DNA of 64,000 nt from QHXQ01 sp036389395 (lineage in GTDB: Bacteria; Acidobacteriota; Blastocatellia; Pyrinomonadales; Pyrinomonadaceae): contig DASVPY010000024.1 in the NCBI GenBank assembly GCA_036389395.1, forward strand, positions 1 to 64,000. Reading direction: 5' to 3'. Below, piece by piece: positions 54,392 to 63,849 of the stretch. The notes below the pieces were generated by a model that was not told where the DNA came from, ran no database searches, and saw only the letters and a program-made list of their open reading frames with translations. Each line of letters begins with the position of its first letter. The stretch's first letter is position 1. A program made the translations under genes and the position numbers.

Positions 54392-57300
54392 TTATGGTTC
54401 AAGCCACAAGCTGTCTTTCGCGTCTACTGATCCGCCGCGGCCCTTCGGCGTCGCCAAGTCGCAGAAGATCATCTGCGCGCCACGGTTTCCTGCGGAGCGC
54501 AGGTAGATGCGTCCAACGCGCTCTACGACTGCATCAATTTTGTTGAAGGGCAATTCGCCAAGCTCTGGTTTGACGAGACGCATGTCGAGCGCGGCCTTTC
54601 TGCCTTCGGAAGTGATCTTCAGCATGTTGTCAACCGAAGGATGAACTTCACGCGTGCGAACCTTTTCACTGCGGCGTGAAAGCTCGCCGACAAAATCGAT
54701 CAACTCCGCGCTGGCTGGGACGGAGACGATGATCGGACTGCCCCCGACGATTGCCGGGCGCGGCAAGTTGAGTTGCTCGTGTGTCCGCACGTCCAAGCAC
54801 AGCCGCCACAGCCGCGACAGCTCCGGCAGGTTGACGAACTTGTTGAAGCGTGTGTGGATGCGGAAGCCCGATCCGTCCGGCTTCATCTCGACACCCGTGG
54901 TCGTTTCTGCGAAGGCTTGCGCCCAAGCGTCGAAGTGATCCATGCCGAGTTCGCGCAGGAGGTCGAGTTGCAGGTAACGCATCATGATCCAGACCTCGCA
55001 GAGAGTGTTCGAGACTGGCGTTCCCGTGAGCGCGACGACGCGACCGCCTTGCCCAATGAGCTATTGAATCTTGACGAACATGTCGAAGGCTTGCTGCGAC
55101 TCGGAGTTTGAAAGTCCGGCAATGCGCGACATCTTTGTTGAGAAATAGAGGTTCTTGTAGGCGTGGAATTCGTCAACGAACAGGGCCTCTACGCCGAGTT
55201 CCTCGAACGTGATGGTCTGCGCATCATCACGCCTAATTTCGGCGTTCTGCGTTTTAAGTTTCGCCTCAAAGCGTTTCAGCGTCTTCTCCAGTTGCTTGAT
55301 GGAACGCTTGTTCTCGCGGCTGTCTTCCGACCGCAGCTCAGTGATGTGGTCGCGCAGGCGCTCGATCTCGTCGTTGATAAATTTGTTGGCGGTCTCCGGC
55401 TTCACGGGCAGCAGTTTGAAACTTGGGTGCGGCACAATGATTAAGTCCCAGTCGCCGGTGGCAATGCGGCTCAATGTCTCGCCGCGCATCTGCTTGGTGA
55501 AGTCTTTGGCGTCTGTCGTAAGCATCTTGAGACCGGGATAAAGACGCTGCGCTTCCTGTGCCCACTGCGGGACGACATGCTTAGGCACAACGATCATGCT
55601 TTTGCGCGCCAGCCCCAAACGCCTCAACTCGTGCGCGGCGGCGATGGATGTGAGCGTCTTGCCCGCGCCGACGCAATGACCGATCAGCGTGGTCTTCGAC
55701 TGCAAGATGCGCCACACGGCGTCCTTCTGGTGCGGGCGCAGTTCAATCTCGGTGGACGCGCCCGGCAAGGTCAGGTGGCTGCCATCGTAGCGACGCTCCC
55801 GTGTGGTATTGAACTGCTCGTTATAGAGGCGGCACAACTCGCTCTCGCGCCGCGCGTCCTGCCAGACCCACTCCTGAAACTTCTCCTTCATATCTTGGAG
55901 CTTGGCCTGTGCGGCGACGGTTTCAGTCTGGTTGACGATGCGAGTCTTCTCGTCAATCTGGTCATAGACGACCGTGCGGCGAAGATTCAGCGCGTCTTCG
56001 AGGATGTCGAGCGCGTGAACACGGTGCGTGCCCCACGTTTAAGTGGCTTCGACAGAGAGGGCGGTGTCTAACGAAGGCGGATCAACGACCCACTGCGCGG
56101 TGGGCTGAAGATACCTGATCTTGCCGCGATAGCGCGGAACGAGGAATCGTGCGAAGGCTTCGATCACTTCCACCGGAATCCATGCGGCTCCAAGTCGCGC
56201 GGTGATTTCACCCGCGCCGAGCGGCGCTGGCTGCGCCGACTTCAAAGCTTCAACGTTCTCCTTGAAAGTATCGTCAAGACGAGCCGCGGCTTCGGCCTCG
56301 ATAAGCCGCGCGCGGACGTTCCCGGAAAGGTACTCATCGCGTGAGACCCAGCAGCCGCTGGGCGTCTGGAAGATCAAGCCGCGCAACTCATCAGTGACCG
56401 CAGGCACATCTTTTCTGCACAGCGCGGCTATACGTGCGAGATCAACCCTGCCGCATTCGTTGAGACACAGGAGCAGCGCCTCGTGTGCATTGTCGGCTGA
56501 CGTTTTTTCGCTGACCGGGCGGATCGTGCGCTTGGTGAACAGAGGCGTCTTTCGGAATTGACCGCCCCAGCGAGCCGGTTCTTCAAGCGCGCGCAAGAAT
56601 GCGAACAGACCGTTATCACGGCGGAAGGCGTTCAGGTTCTGCTTCGAGTTGATGTAGCCGTAGCGGACGCGGAAGCGGTCGTAGAGCCGGTTCAATTCGG
56701 CTTGCGCCTCCGACAGTTTGTTGTCGCTGCCGTTTTCCATCTGTACCCGGATGACGTTCTTCGCGGCGGTATAAATCTCTATTAGGTGTGTCGCCCGCGC
56801 TTGCTCGAAACCGGCCCGCGCGTCGCTCACTTCCGCGAGTTCCATTTGCAATGTGAGTTCGAGACGCTCGCGCTCAGTTTCGTTCCGCGCAGCGTTGCCC
56901 TGCGCGCTCTGCTCTGGCGCGGGATTGGTGTTTGCGTGCGATTCCGGCGCAAGTATGTTTGCTGGGAGGATGCGTTCGAGCGTCTGTGTCAGGCTGCCCG
57001 CCAGATCGCGCCCGTCACCTTTGACCGTAAACTCGTTGCGCCCGTACATGCCGTGCTGCGCGACGACCGGCTGCCCCAACATCAGCTTCGGGTCGGCGAT
57101 CATCAGCCGGTTGAGCATGATGCTCATTGGCGTCCCCGACTCGTGCAGGACGGTCGTATCCTGCGCCCCGACCCAAGCCTCGCGCGTTGCCGCTTCTTTG
57201 TCCGGCGCTGATCGCTTTCTCAAGATGATGATGTCGGTGACTACTTGCGTGCCCGCGTTGGCAGTAAAAGCGTCGTTCGGGAGTCTCACCGCGGCGAGCA

Positions 57301-57826
57301 ACTCTGCGTGAGTAGCGAGGTATGCGCGCAGGCGCGTGTCCTGTTTGTCGAGCGTGAAGCGTGAGGTGATGAAGGCGATGACGCCGCCCGGTCGGGTGAC
57401 ACGGAGCGATTTGGCGAAGTAATAGTCGTGGATCGCGGCGCGCAGGTAAGGCTCTCTGAACGAGACGTCGCAGACCTTGTAGTTGCCGAACGGGACGTTC
57501 GAGATCACAAGATCGAACCAGTCGGGCGGCAAGTTTACAGATTCAAAGCCTTCGGCATAGACGGTCGCGCTCGGATAGAGCAGCTTGGTTATCCGTGCCG
57601 ACAACGAGTCCAACTCAACCGCCGCCCAGTCGCTGCGCTCTTTCAGCTCGGGCGGCATCGCGCCGATGAAGTGGCCGATGCCTGCCGCCGGCTCCAGCAG
57701 GCGCAGCCGCGCCCCGTTCTCGCGCCGCAGGCGGTGAAGCCCCCTTTCTGTAAGCCTTCTGTTTGCTGCCTGCCATGGCCTCTGCTTTGTGTGCCTATAG
57801 TGTGCCAACTCAGCCAAACAGCGCAA
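54392..57826 (-). pseudogene. Plasmid-type DNA methylase-helicase, broken by two stops and two truncations
   Basis: One continuous frame of 1,145 codons holds an N-6 adenine methylase-like part (RLLEPAAGIGHFIGAMP, VISNVPFGNYKVCDVSF, ITSRFTLDKQD) and a SNF2-like helicase part (GHCVGAGKTLTSIAAA Walker A; ALFVDEFHAYKNL DExH-like; ALTGTPVSNTLCEVWIMMRYLQ). It is interrupted in frame by TAA at 56,039-56,041 and TAG at 55,061-55,063, with no frameshift. The N-terminal ~30 residues look foreign, so the 5' end is lost near 57,735. The 3' end stops just after IFCDLATPKG, where relatives go on with the second helicase part. Such large proteins are typical of conjugative plasmids and integrative elements. 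It is no longer functional as one protein. Confidence 0.82.
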
Positions 57827-57924
57827 TATTCAGACTTACAGCACATCATTTGAATTTCCGCTAAAGCTAACAGAGACAATCTTTAGATAACTCAGCCACT
57901 CTCAAGGAAACAAGCTTTTTGAGC

Positions 57925-57968
57925 CTGCAAAACCTTTATTCGTCGGTTCGATTCCGACCGCCGCCTTC
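57925..57968 (+). repeat. Right attachment site (attR-like), 44 bp
   Basis: An exact copy of 16,458-16,501, the 3' part of tRNA-Cys from the anticodon loop on. The 5' half of the tRNA is missing here, so it cannot encode a tRNA. It marks the end of the island. The short integrase C-terminal remnant follows at 58,104-58,181. Confidence 0.92.
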
Positions 57969-58103
57969 GACAATTCCAGTCTCTTCAATAACTTACGGGC
58001 AGCCGCGGGGCTGCCATTTGCTTTGCGTACTGATCTTTGCGAAAAACCTTTATCTTGCATTTTCACTTCGCCGTGCCGCTTCGGCAAATATCTGTTAGTC
58101 CTA

Positions 58104-58181
58104 TCAGTTACGGCTCTTAGGAAACTCTCCACAATGAGCTTCGATGATGACTGTGGGGACTTTTGTGGGTACTCTTTGCAT
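58104..58181 (-). pseudogene. Remnant of integrase C-terminus next to attR
   Basis: A 25-residue frame starts MQRVPTKVPTVIIEAHCGEF and ends at 58,104. Its first part is nearly identical in DNA (TGTGGGGACTTTTGTGGGTA on the plus strand) to the remnant beside attL. Its position, downstream of a second att copy, suggests a second element that begins here. Confidence 0.4.
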
Positions 58182-58393
58182 CTGGTGGCATGAAAACCCA
58201 CGGCTACACGCCTTGCCGCGCAATACTTCGGTGTCTTCTTTTGCGAAGGAAGTAAGAGCTAAAGAAACAGAAGGAGGCGCATATAACGGGCCAAGGTGAG
58301 AGTCATATCGGCTGCTAACGAATGGAACGCTCGCACAATAAAAAACATGCGGCGCGCGGCTTCGCTTTTAGAGTAAATGCAGCGCCGCAGATG

Positions 58394-59542
58394 CTAAGGA
58401 ACCATGCAGTTTTCCAACTCAACGTAGCGCTTCAAATCATCACCAAAGCCGCGCACAGTGCCTTCGACAACTGCTTCTTGACCACCCACTATTTCAGCTA
58501 AGCGGGAGCTTTGCGACTTGTTGAAAAAGCATCGGGTATGAGCATAACCGGCCGCCGGGGAATGAAAGGTCAGGGTAATTCTGCCGTCTTTCAACACATC
58601 AATTGAATTGACCGTGCCGTTGACGCGAACTCTTTTGCCGCCGTAAATCTGCAAGGCCCGAAGTTCGTTGCCTTCAAAGTCAATGACCAATTTACCGGCG
58701 TTGACAGTTGCCGCAAGAGCGTTTTGCGGGCCGGTTGGCTCAGCAGGAGGTTGCGTGGCCGTCGCGATAGCAGCGGCAGGTTCTCTCTCGATGCTCAAGC
58801 CTTGCTCACTAAAGCTGATCTTGTCCGGCGGGATGCCGGTGACTGCCAGCAGATTCAGCCCGGCAAGCTGCCGGCCTGACTTCAGGCTCTCCGCGTTACC
58901 ACTTTTTCCTTCCTGATAGGTAGCGAGCGCGAGGCCCGTGTAGATCACCAACGCTTCGTATATCTCCTGCTTCTTTCGATCCCCGACGCCGTTCAGCGCG
59001 TTACCCTCAACCAGTATGCTCGCAATCGTATCGCGCAGTTCCAACACCTGTGCGTCCGGCGGCACACCTGCGTCGTGATAGACGTTGGCATTAACGGCAA
59101 AGAAAAAACTCAACGCGAGGGCAAGGTCGTTGGGCTTGCCAACCTTTTGTGCTTCTTTGTCAAATTCCTGAAGGATGGTGGACAGGATCGTAAACACCTG
59201 CGCGTTGCCGGCATCGATCAGATTGGCGATCTCGCGCGTCTTGAGTTGCGTGCCCGTCGAGCGAAAATGTAAAGCGGCCTCGTTCAGCCTCGCGGCCGGG
59301 GCGGCTGAGTTAGACGCTGCCCGCGCAGTTGCACTCGTGCCGGCACGCTTGGCCGCGAGATTCTGCTCCAGCCGTCGCCGGGCGTAGCGATCCATGATGA
59401 TGTTTGTAATCGTCGCGCTCGTCGGATTGTTCCAGTTGCCGCCGAGGCCGTCCGTGTACTGTGCGGCGACCGGCACACACGCAACGAGCACCAGCAGAAT
59501 CATGCCCCAGCAACGACGATGACTCAGAATATTTCTGTTCAT
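58394..59542 (-). CDS. Secreted protein with C-terminal OB-fold-like domain
   Basis: A 382-residue protein with a signal peptide (CWGMILLVLVACVPVAAQ). The middle ~220 residues are helical and similar to acidobacterial secreted proteins of unknown role (AARLNEAALHFRSTGTQLK, VNANVYHDAGVPPD). The C-terminal ~100 residues (ALQIYGGKRVRVNGTVNSIDV, then CFFNKSQSSRLAEIVGGQEAVVEGTVRGF) fit the OB-fold tRNA_anti-like lipoprotein family, with two Cys likely to make a disulphide. Its role is unknown. It stands alone between the remnant and a small Cys-rich gene. Confidence 0.65.
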   Translation of the reverse strand: MNRNILSHRRCWGMILLVLVACVPVAAQYTDGLGGNWNNPTSATITNIIMDRYARRRLEQNLAAKRAGTSATARAASNSAAPAARLNEAALHFRSTGTQLKTREIANLIDAGNAQVFTILSTILQEFDKEAQKVGKPNDLALALSFFFAVNANVYHDAGVPPDAQVLELRDTIASILVEGNALNGVGDRKKQEIYEALVIYTGLALATYQEGKSGNAESLKSGRQLAGLNLLAVTGIPPDKISFSEQGLSIEREPAAAIATATQPPAEPTGPQNALAATVNAGKLVIDFEGNELRALQIYGGKRVRVNGTVNSIDVLKDGRITLTFHSPAAGYAHTRCFFNKSQSSRLAEIVGGQEAVVEGTVRGFGDDLKRYVELENCMVP

Positions 59543-59651
59543 AGTTGATCTCCTGTCCGATCAGTATGCCAGCGACCTCATTTCTGCCGCTGGCTGTTGC
59601 TGACGCATGTATGACATCTCACCTTGTCAGCACCTGCCTGAAGGTCGGAAG

Positions 59652-59894
59652 CTATGACCGATTACTTTCTTCTCTTGCAGTCATAAGCTTGATCTTCTTT
59701 AGCTCCATTCCTTTGATGCCAAAATAAGTTGCCATTTCGATAATCTGCCGGGGGCTGACGAAATCTTTAGGGTTGGCACAGAATCTCGCTATGCCCGGGT
59801 CAAATTCACGGCAACTTATCCCCTTGGGTATGTTGAGGCCAAGCTCACATTTGCCACCCGGCTCGTGCCGCAGACAGAATTCACAAATTATCAT
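59652..59894 (-). CDS. Small Cys-rich protein of unknown function
   Basis: An 80-residue protein: MIICEFCLRHEPGGKCELGLNIP, then GISCREFDPGIARFCANPKDF. Five Cys lie in the first half, with a CxxC near the start, so a zinc or iron-sulphur site is likely. I recognise no family. The C-terminal helix is Lys/Met-rich. It is separated from both neighbours by over 25 bases on the same strand. Confidence 0.5.
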   Translation of the reverse strand: MIICEFCLRHEPGGKCELGLNIPKGISCREFDPGIARFCANPKDFVSPRQIIEMATYFGIKGMELKKIKLMTAREESNRS

Positions 59895-59920
59895 TTTGCG
59901 CTTCCTACCAAAACTCTAAC

Positions 59921-60442
59921 TCAGGCTTGGGAATATTCGGGCGAGTTATGCGGGCGCGCGCCTGCGGCAGATGCGTTTTGGGCTACGTGCGCTTCACGCC
60001 GGAGCAGGCTCGCGGTCTCAACCGCTTCTTGGATCGTCATTCGCTCACCGCCGGCAGCGTCGCTAAAGCTGGCCCCGCTTGCGCTCAACCGCCAGTCGTC
60101 ACGGCCTCTGTGTTTCTGCCTGTTAAGCGTCTCGACTGCGTCGTAGCCGCTGATCGCGGTGAACGAGAGGATGAGCGCCTCAGCCCATACGCGCTCACGC
60201 GTGGCGTACTCTATCGCCGCACGGACTGCTTTCCTGTTGGCGTTAACTTCAGCCCGGGCTGAAGTCTCTGAGCGGCGGTCTAGCTCAAGCGTGTCAGGCA
60301 GGCTGTAAAGTTCAGCGCGGTATGCGACCAGCAGCGCGAGGTACTGTTTACAAAGCTCAATGATGTTTTCACGGGTCGCGCTATCGAGCGCGAGCCGGGC
60401 GATGCGCAGTTTCTCTTCTAACGCTGGACGTAAGATGCGCAT
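59921..60442 (-). CDS. Helical protein of unknown function
   Basis: A 173-residue protein, mostly helical (LEEKLRIARLALDSATRENIIELCKQYLALLV, then AAIEYATRERVWAEALILSF), with a Gly/Ala/Ser-rich end. It has no membrane segment or signal peptide. I cannot assign a family. It is 6 bases from the next upstream gene and follows it in the same direction, so it is probably in a short operon with the following three small genes. Confidence 0.45.
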   Translation of the reverse strand: MRILRPALEEKLRIARLALDSATRENIIELCKQYLALLVAYRAELYSLPDTLELDRRSETSARAEVNANRKAVRAAIEYATRERVWAEALILSFTAISGYDAVETLNRQKHRGRDDWRLSASGASFSDAAGGERMTIQEAVETASLLRREAHVAQNASAAGARPHNSPEYSQA

Positions 60443-60448
60443 AGCTAA

Positions 60449-60871
60449 TCAATGCCCGACCGGGATTCGTTGATATTGCGCTTTCTCCTCCGCATCCTCC
60501 CAAGAGATATCCAGCACGTAAGGTCGGACGCTACCCGCCACTACTTTAAGACACTCTAATTTGTCGTGCTTAGGGTCTGCCGGTTTACCATCGATCCAAG
60601 TCCTGTGCGATAAGACAACCGTCTCTTTCGGCCGGAGATAGTTTATGGCCGCAAATTTAATATGCGCCCGTGAAGGGCCGCCGCCCGGAGTTTCTTCGTC
60701 CTTCAGAAAGACGGTCAGAATCTCCACACATCTGAGCGGTTGCGCCGTCGCATTTGTCAACTCTAAAAGGAGCTGCGTTCCGGTCTCTACGAAGCTAGCG
60801 GTCAACGGCTCTGCTATTCTGTTGATAGTCATAATCTTCTTTTGTGAGTTGGCTTCGTCCGCCTTGTTCAC
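60449..60871 (-). CDS. Hypothetical protein in a small-gene operon
   Basis: A 140-residue protein with a beta-rich pattern (TASFVETGTQLLLELTNAT, then CVEILTVFLKDEETPGG and HIKFAAINYLRPKETVVLS), which fits an Ig-like domain. Start may be the GTG at 60,871, directly after the stop of the upstream gene, or an ATG at 60,832; the first has GAGGG nearby. It has no signal peptide. It lies between a zinc-ribbon membrane protein and a helical protein. Function is not known. Confidence 0.45.
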   Translation of the reverse strand: MNKADEANSQKKIMTINRIAEPLTASFVETGTQLLLELTNATAQPLRCVEILTVFLKDEETPGGGPSRAHIKFAAINYLRPKETVVLSHRTWIDGKPADPKHDKLECLKVVAGSVRPYVLDISWEDAEEKAQYQRIPVGH

Positions 60872-61081
60872 CTACCCTCGGAATGCGACGAAGAGCAGCA
60901 CCATTAATGGGGCCAGTAATAAGACAAGGAATAGAACATGGCCCTTCCGCTGGAATGCACGCTCTTCGCCTTCCGCCTGCGTGCGCAGTTCGGCCGGTTG
61001 AAACGCCCGCGCGCAACTAGGACACGACGCGGACTCGGTAAAGCAAAGTTTGCGACAGTCAGGACATTTGGTCAGACTCAT
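60872..61081 (-). CDS. Zinc-ribbon single-pass membrane protein
   Basis: A 69-residue protein with a zinc ribbon (KCPDCRKLCFTESASCPSCARAFQ, CxxC pairs), a charged linker, and a C-terminal membrane helix (VLFLVLLLAPLMVLLFVAF). It resembles the next small protein encoded upstream (61,100-61,270) in having a zinc ribbon then a helix. The gene is in a run of small minus-strand genes and its stop lies at the start of the next gene. Confidence 0.6.
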   Translation of the reverse strand: MSLTKCPDCRKLCFTESASCPSCARAFQPAELRTQAEGEERAFQRKGHVLFLVLLLAPLMVLLFVAFRG

Positions 61082-61099
61082 TATTGCTCCTGTTCGATC

Positions 61100-61270
61100 C
61101 TAAGATGCCTTGAGCAGATACAAGAGGGCGGTCACCGCGCAAGCAGCGATGACGATGCGGTGTAGCCAACTCATCGCCGACCCGTGGCAGTAGGGGCACT
61201 TTACTGCTCGCAATCGTAATCTCGTTCTGCAATGCTGGCAATATCTTTTGATCTCAGCCCTCGCTGTCAA
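61100..61270 (-). CDS. Tiny zinc-ribbon membrane protein
   Basis: A 56-residue frame: a TTG start at 61,268-61,270 overlaps the end of the preceding gene, then KRYCQHCRTRLRLRAVKCPYCHGS (two CxxC pairs) and a helix IVIAACAVTALLYLL at the end. It is followed by the other zinc-ribbon protein, with a similar plan. The start is uncertain because TTG is rare and no ribosome site is clear. The Cys pattern is good evidence for a real gene. Confidence 0.5.
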   Translation of the reverse strand: MTARAEIKRYCQHCRTRLRLRAVKCPYCHGSAMSWLHRIVIAACAVTALLYLLKAS

Positions 61271-61583
61271 CCAGTGTTTGCGCGCTGGCGTCGCGCACTA
61301 TCCGGGCCAGTTCCGTGTGCTCTATCAAGTGCCCACGGTTCACATTGATGGAGGGATTGTCCACTAGCCAAAAGTACACGACGCTGTTAGCCTCGCCGGC
61401 TGCCATCTCGCGGAGGGCATGCTCGTTAAGAGCTACCGGTTTGAAGAGTAGCATTCCGGGATGGCTCATCCGCGCCGACATCGCATCCCAGCTACTGCGG
61501 AACACCGGCACGCGCAGACGCCCATGATCATCGAACGCGAACCAGTCGCCGTTGGCCCTTTGCATGGCATACATAACGTTCAT
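61254..61583 (-). CDS. Hypothetical protein
   Basis: About 109 residues: MYAMQRANGDWFAFDDHGRLRVPVF, then MLLFKPVALNEHALREM and VVYFWLVDNPSINVNRGHLI. It looks like a compact soluble alpha/beta protein; no family is recognised. The ATG at 61,581-61,583 is preferred over the upstream start at 61,622. The stop overlaps the start of the tiny zinc-ribbon gene, suggesting an operon. Confidence 0.45.
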   Translation of the reverse strand: MNVMYAMQRANGDWFAFDDHGRLRVPVFRSSWDAMSARMSHPGMLLFKPVALNEHALREMAAGEANSVVYFWLVDNPSINVNRGHLIEHTELARIVRDASAQTLVDSEG

Positions 61584-61676
61584 CGCCAAATTTCTCACTG
61601 CGCCGACCTTCGACCAGAACACCGCGCGAGCTTTCGGCTCGCGTATGCAATTCAGTTATTCATCAGCCCCTCGCCG

Positions 61677-61949
61677 CTAGGAGACGCGTAGCGGCTTCCC
61701 CTGCGCGCCATAGCGCAGGAAAAAAAGGAACATGAAGCAACCGGCAACACACGCTATCAGGGACGCACCGAGGGCTAACCATAGATGATATCTTCCGCCC
61801 TGCATGTCTGAGAGTCCTTGCGCGCTGCGGAAGACGACGAAGAGATACAACTGCCGGCTGGCGACAGTCGCCATCACGACCACACCGACAACCGCCGTCG
61901 CGAACTTTGCCGACCTGTGCTTGATATACCTCATGGTTCGTTTCGCCAT
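61677..61949 (-). CDS. Small two-helix membrane protein (paralogue pair, copy 1)
   Basis: A 90-residue protein with two membrane helices (ATAVVGVVVMATVASRQLYL and LWLALGASLIACVAGCFMF) separated by a loop with RSAQGLSDMQGGRYH. The next upstream gene has the same plan and a similar loop, NAQGLRDAQGGTIH, so the two arose by duplication. No family is recognised. The roles may involve a membrane complex or toxin-like action; neither is supported. Confidence 0.55.
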   Translation of the reverse strand: MAKRTMRYIKHRSAKFATAVVGVVVMATVASRQLYLFVVFRSAQGLSDMQGGRYHLWLALGASLIACVAGCFMFLFFLRYGAQGKPLRVS

Positions 61950-62042
61950 TCATTCACGGGTCGAGGATTCCGTGCGCTTCCCACGTCCCGCTCATAATCA
62001 TTGGCCAGTTCTCAGTTCATACTTTGGCCTTGCCGAACATGC

Positions 62043-62300
62043 TTACGAATTAATGTGCATCTCATTAGCCTTGTCATAACGCACGAAGACTGAGAACACC
62101 ACAAAGCCGACAATGCACGCGATCAGGGCCGCGCCGATGGCTCCCCACAAATGAATTGTTCCACCTTGCGCATCCCTGAGGCCCTGCGCATTCGTGAAGG
62201 TCACGAACAGAGAGAACTGCCAGATGGCGATGACCGCAAGTGACATCAGGCCGATGCCTGCCACCACACCGTTCGTCAGACTTTTCTTGATACGATTCAT
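62043..62300 (-). CDS. Small two-helix membrane protein (paralogue pair, copy 2)
   Basis: An 85-residue protein with two membrane helices (VVAGIGLMSLAVIAIWQFSL and LWGAIGAALIACIVGFVVF) and the loop NAQGLRDAQGGTIH. It matches the gene at 61,677 in layout and in several residues (AQGL, QGG, HLW, LIAC). GGAG precedes the ATG at 62,298-62,300; an upstream in-frame start is less likely. Function is unknown. Confidence 0.55.
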   Translation of the reverse strand: MNRIKKSLTNGVVAGIGLMSLAVIAIWQFSLFVTFTNAQGLRDAQGGTIHLWGAIGAALIACIVGFVVFSVFVRYDKANEMHINS

Positions 62301-62394
62301 ATAATTCTCCAGCGATTGTTTCGAGCTTAGATCGTTTGCGCGCACTAGCCGCGCAAAAAAATAACCGTGCGTCTTTCACCCGCGCGCAGGTCTG

Positions 62395-62661
62395 CTAAGC
62401 GGCAGCCTTACGCTTATCGTCTTCTTCAGCCAAGAACTCTGGGTTTGCTGCGCCGGGCGGCGCGACGGGCAAGGGTTGCGGTCTGCTCGTCGCTCCTCGC
62501 GACCGGCTCAAGCGTGGCGCTTGGCCTAGTCGCGTGTGCGTTGTCCAAAGGTGTTTAGAGAAGTTCGAGTAGATGGGGCTTTCCGGCAGTCCGAGGTCGT
62601 CATCATCAGACCGGGCTATCCCCGAATTGTCCTCAAAATAGCTACTAACGGCTCGTTTCAT
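62395..62661 (-). CDS. Doubtful small protein
   Basis: An 88-residue frame with low-complexity character (SRSRGATSRPQPLPVAPPGAANP, EEDDKRKAAA). No domain, no signal and no clear ribosome site were seen. It may be non-coding. Listed only because it lies in line with the other small minus-strand genes. Confidence 0.25.
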   Translation of the reverse strand: MKRAVSSYFEDNSGIARSDDDDLGLPESPIYSNFSKHLWTTHTRLGQAPRLSRSRGATSRPQPLPVAPPGAANPEFLAEEDDKRKAAA

Positions 62662-62991
62662 TATGCCTCCACAGTCGCGCAGTTAATTCCTACAGAGATA
62701 GTAGGCGAGATAACGCTAATCGTCTGTGCGCTGCGCCACATATGATTGGGATTTATCGGCCGCTTGCTACGGCTGCGCTCGTAAATCGCTGCCCGTTGCA
62801 GGTGACGTTTTGCGCGTAATTAACCCTGTTTGCAGCCGCGCTCGTTCTGTTATGTGTGCTGGCGCACGGAAGGCCACGCCTGTGCGTGGTATATCTAACT
62901 TTGTTGTTCGTCGAATCATTCATATTTTGCCATCCGTGTCGAGGCCGGCAATAGTTCAGGTACGCGCCGCACAGAGGATTAAAGAGTTCAC
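62662..62991. other. Gap before the desaturase
   Basis: No gene seen. The region is GC-moderate with no recognised RNA gene or repeat. It should contain promoters for the plus-strand desaturase and for the minus-strand small genes, but none was identified with confidence. Confidence 0.35.
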
Positions 62992-63846
62992 ATGCACATT
63001 GAGGCTATGACTAAGGAACGGGCGCGGCGTATTAATTGGAATACCGCTGTGTTCATGGCGCTCTTTCACGTCGGCGCGGTGGGCGCGCTCTTTATCTTTA
63101 AGTGGCAGGCGTTGGTGGTCACACTCTTACTCTGGTGGGTTTCCGCCAGTCTAGGCGTCGGCATGGGCTGGCACAGACTCTTGACGCATCGTGGCTACAA
63201 GACGCCAAAATTAGTCGAGTATTTTCTGACTGTCTGCGGGACGCTCGCGCTTGAGGGCGGGCCGATCCAATGGGCCGTGACGCATCGCATCCATCACGCG
63301 CATACAGATCAAGCAGGTGATCCACACACGCCGCGCGACGGTGGCTGGTGGGCACACATGGGCTGGATTTTAACGGGCACCGCGCAGCAGTACAATCGCG
63401 AAGTGGTAGCGCACTATGCGCCTGACTTGGTGCAGGACAGATTTCACGTCTGGCTCAATCGGTTGTACTGGTTACCGCTGGTCGTCCTTGGCTTGGCGCT
63501 GCTGGCCTTCGGCGGCTGGTCATATCTGATGTGGGCCATCTTCTTCCGCGTCACCTTTAATCTACACGCAACTTGGCTGGTCAACTCGGCGACCCACATG
63601 TGGGGCACACGTCGGTTCAAGACGCACGATGATTCGACCAACAACTGTTGGGTGGCGCTGCTGACTTTCGGTGAAGGCTGGCACAACAATCATCATGCAC
63701 ACCCGACCGCTGCGCGCCACGGGCTGGCTTGGTACGAAATAGACATCAACTGGTGGGGTATTCGCGCGCTTCAATTTCTCAGGCTGGCGAAAGCGGTTAA
63801 ACCGGCTCGTTATGACAGCGCCGCCCGTAGCATGAGAAGCGCATAG
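62992..63846 (+). CDS. Acyl-CoA/fatty-acid desaturase
   Basis: A 284-residue membrane di-iron enzyme that introduces a cis double bond in fatty-acid chains. The three His boxes are present: HRLLTHR, HRIHHAH and HNNHHAH, with membrane helices before and between them (FMALFHVGAVGALFIF, LYWLPLVVLGLALLAF). A conserved NWWGIR follows. Start at 62,992 is used; an ATG at 63,007 is also possible. It is followed by a response-regulator gene 3 bases later, so both may be one transcript. Adjusting membrane fluidity is the usual role. Confidence 0.9.
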   Translation: MHIEAMTKERARRINWNTAVFMALFHVGAVGALFIFKWQALVVTLLLWWVSASLGVGMGWHRLLTHRGYKTPKLVEYFLTVCGTLALEGGPIQWAVTHRIHHAHTDQAGDPHTPRDGGWWAHMGWILTGTAQQYNREVVAHYAPDLVQDRFHVWLNRLYWLPLVVLGLALLAFGGWSYLMWAIFFRVTFNLHATWLVNSATHMWGTRRFKTHDDSTNNCWVALLTFGEGWHNNHHAHPTAARHGLAWYEIDINWWGIRALQFLRLAKAVKPARYDSAARSMRSA

Positions 63847-63849
63847 CTT

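Noticed and set aside
21005..57826. An alternative genetic code in the island
   Set aside because: Stops of all three kinds interrupt genes, at few sites, while many intact genes end at UGA, UAG or UAA as usual. Decay and possible selenocysteine fit better.
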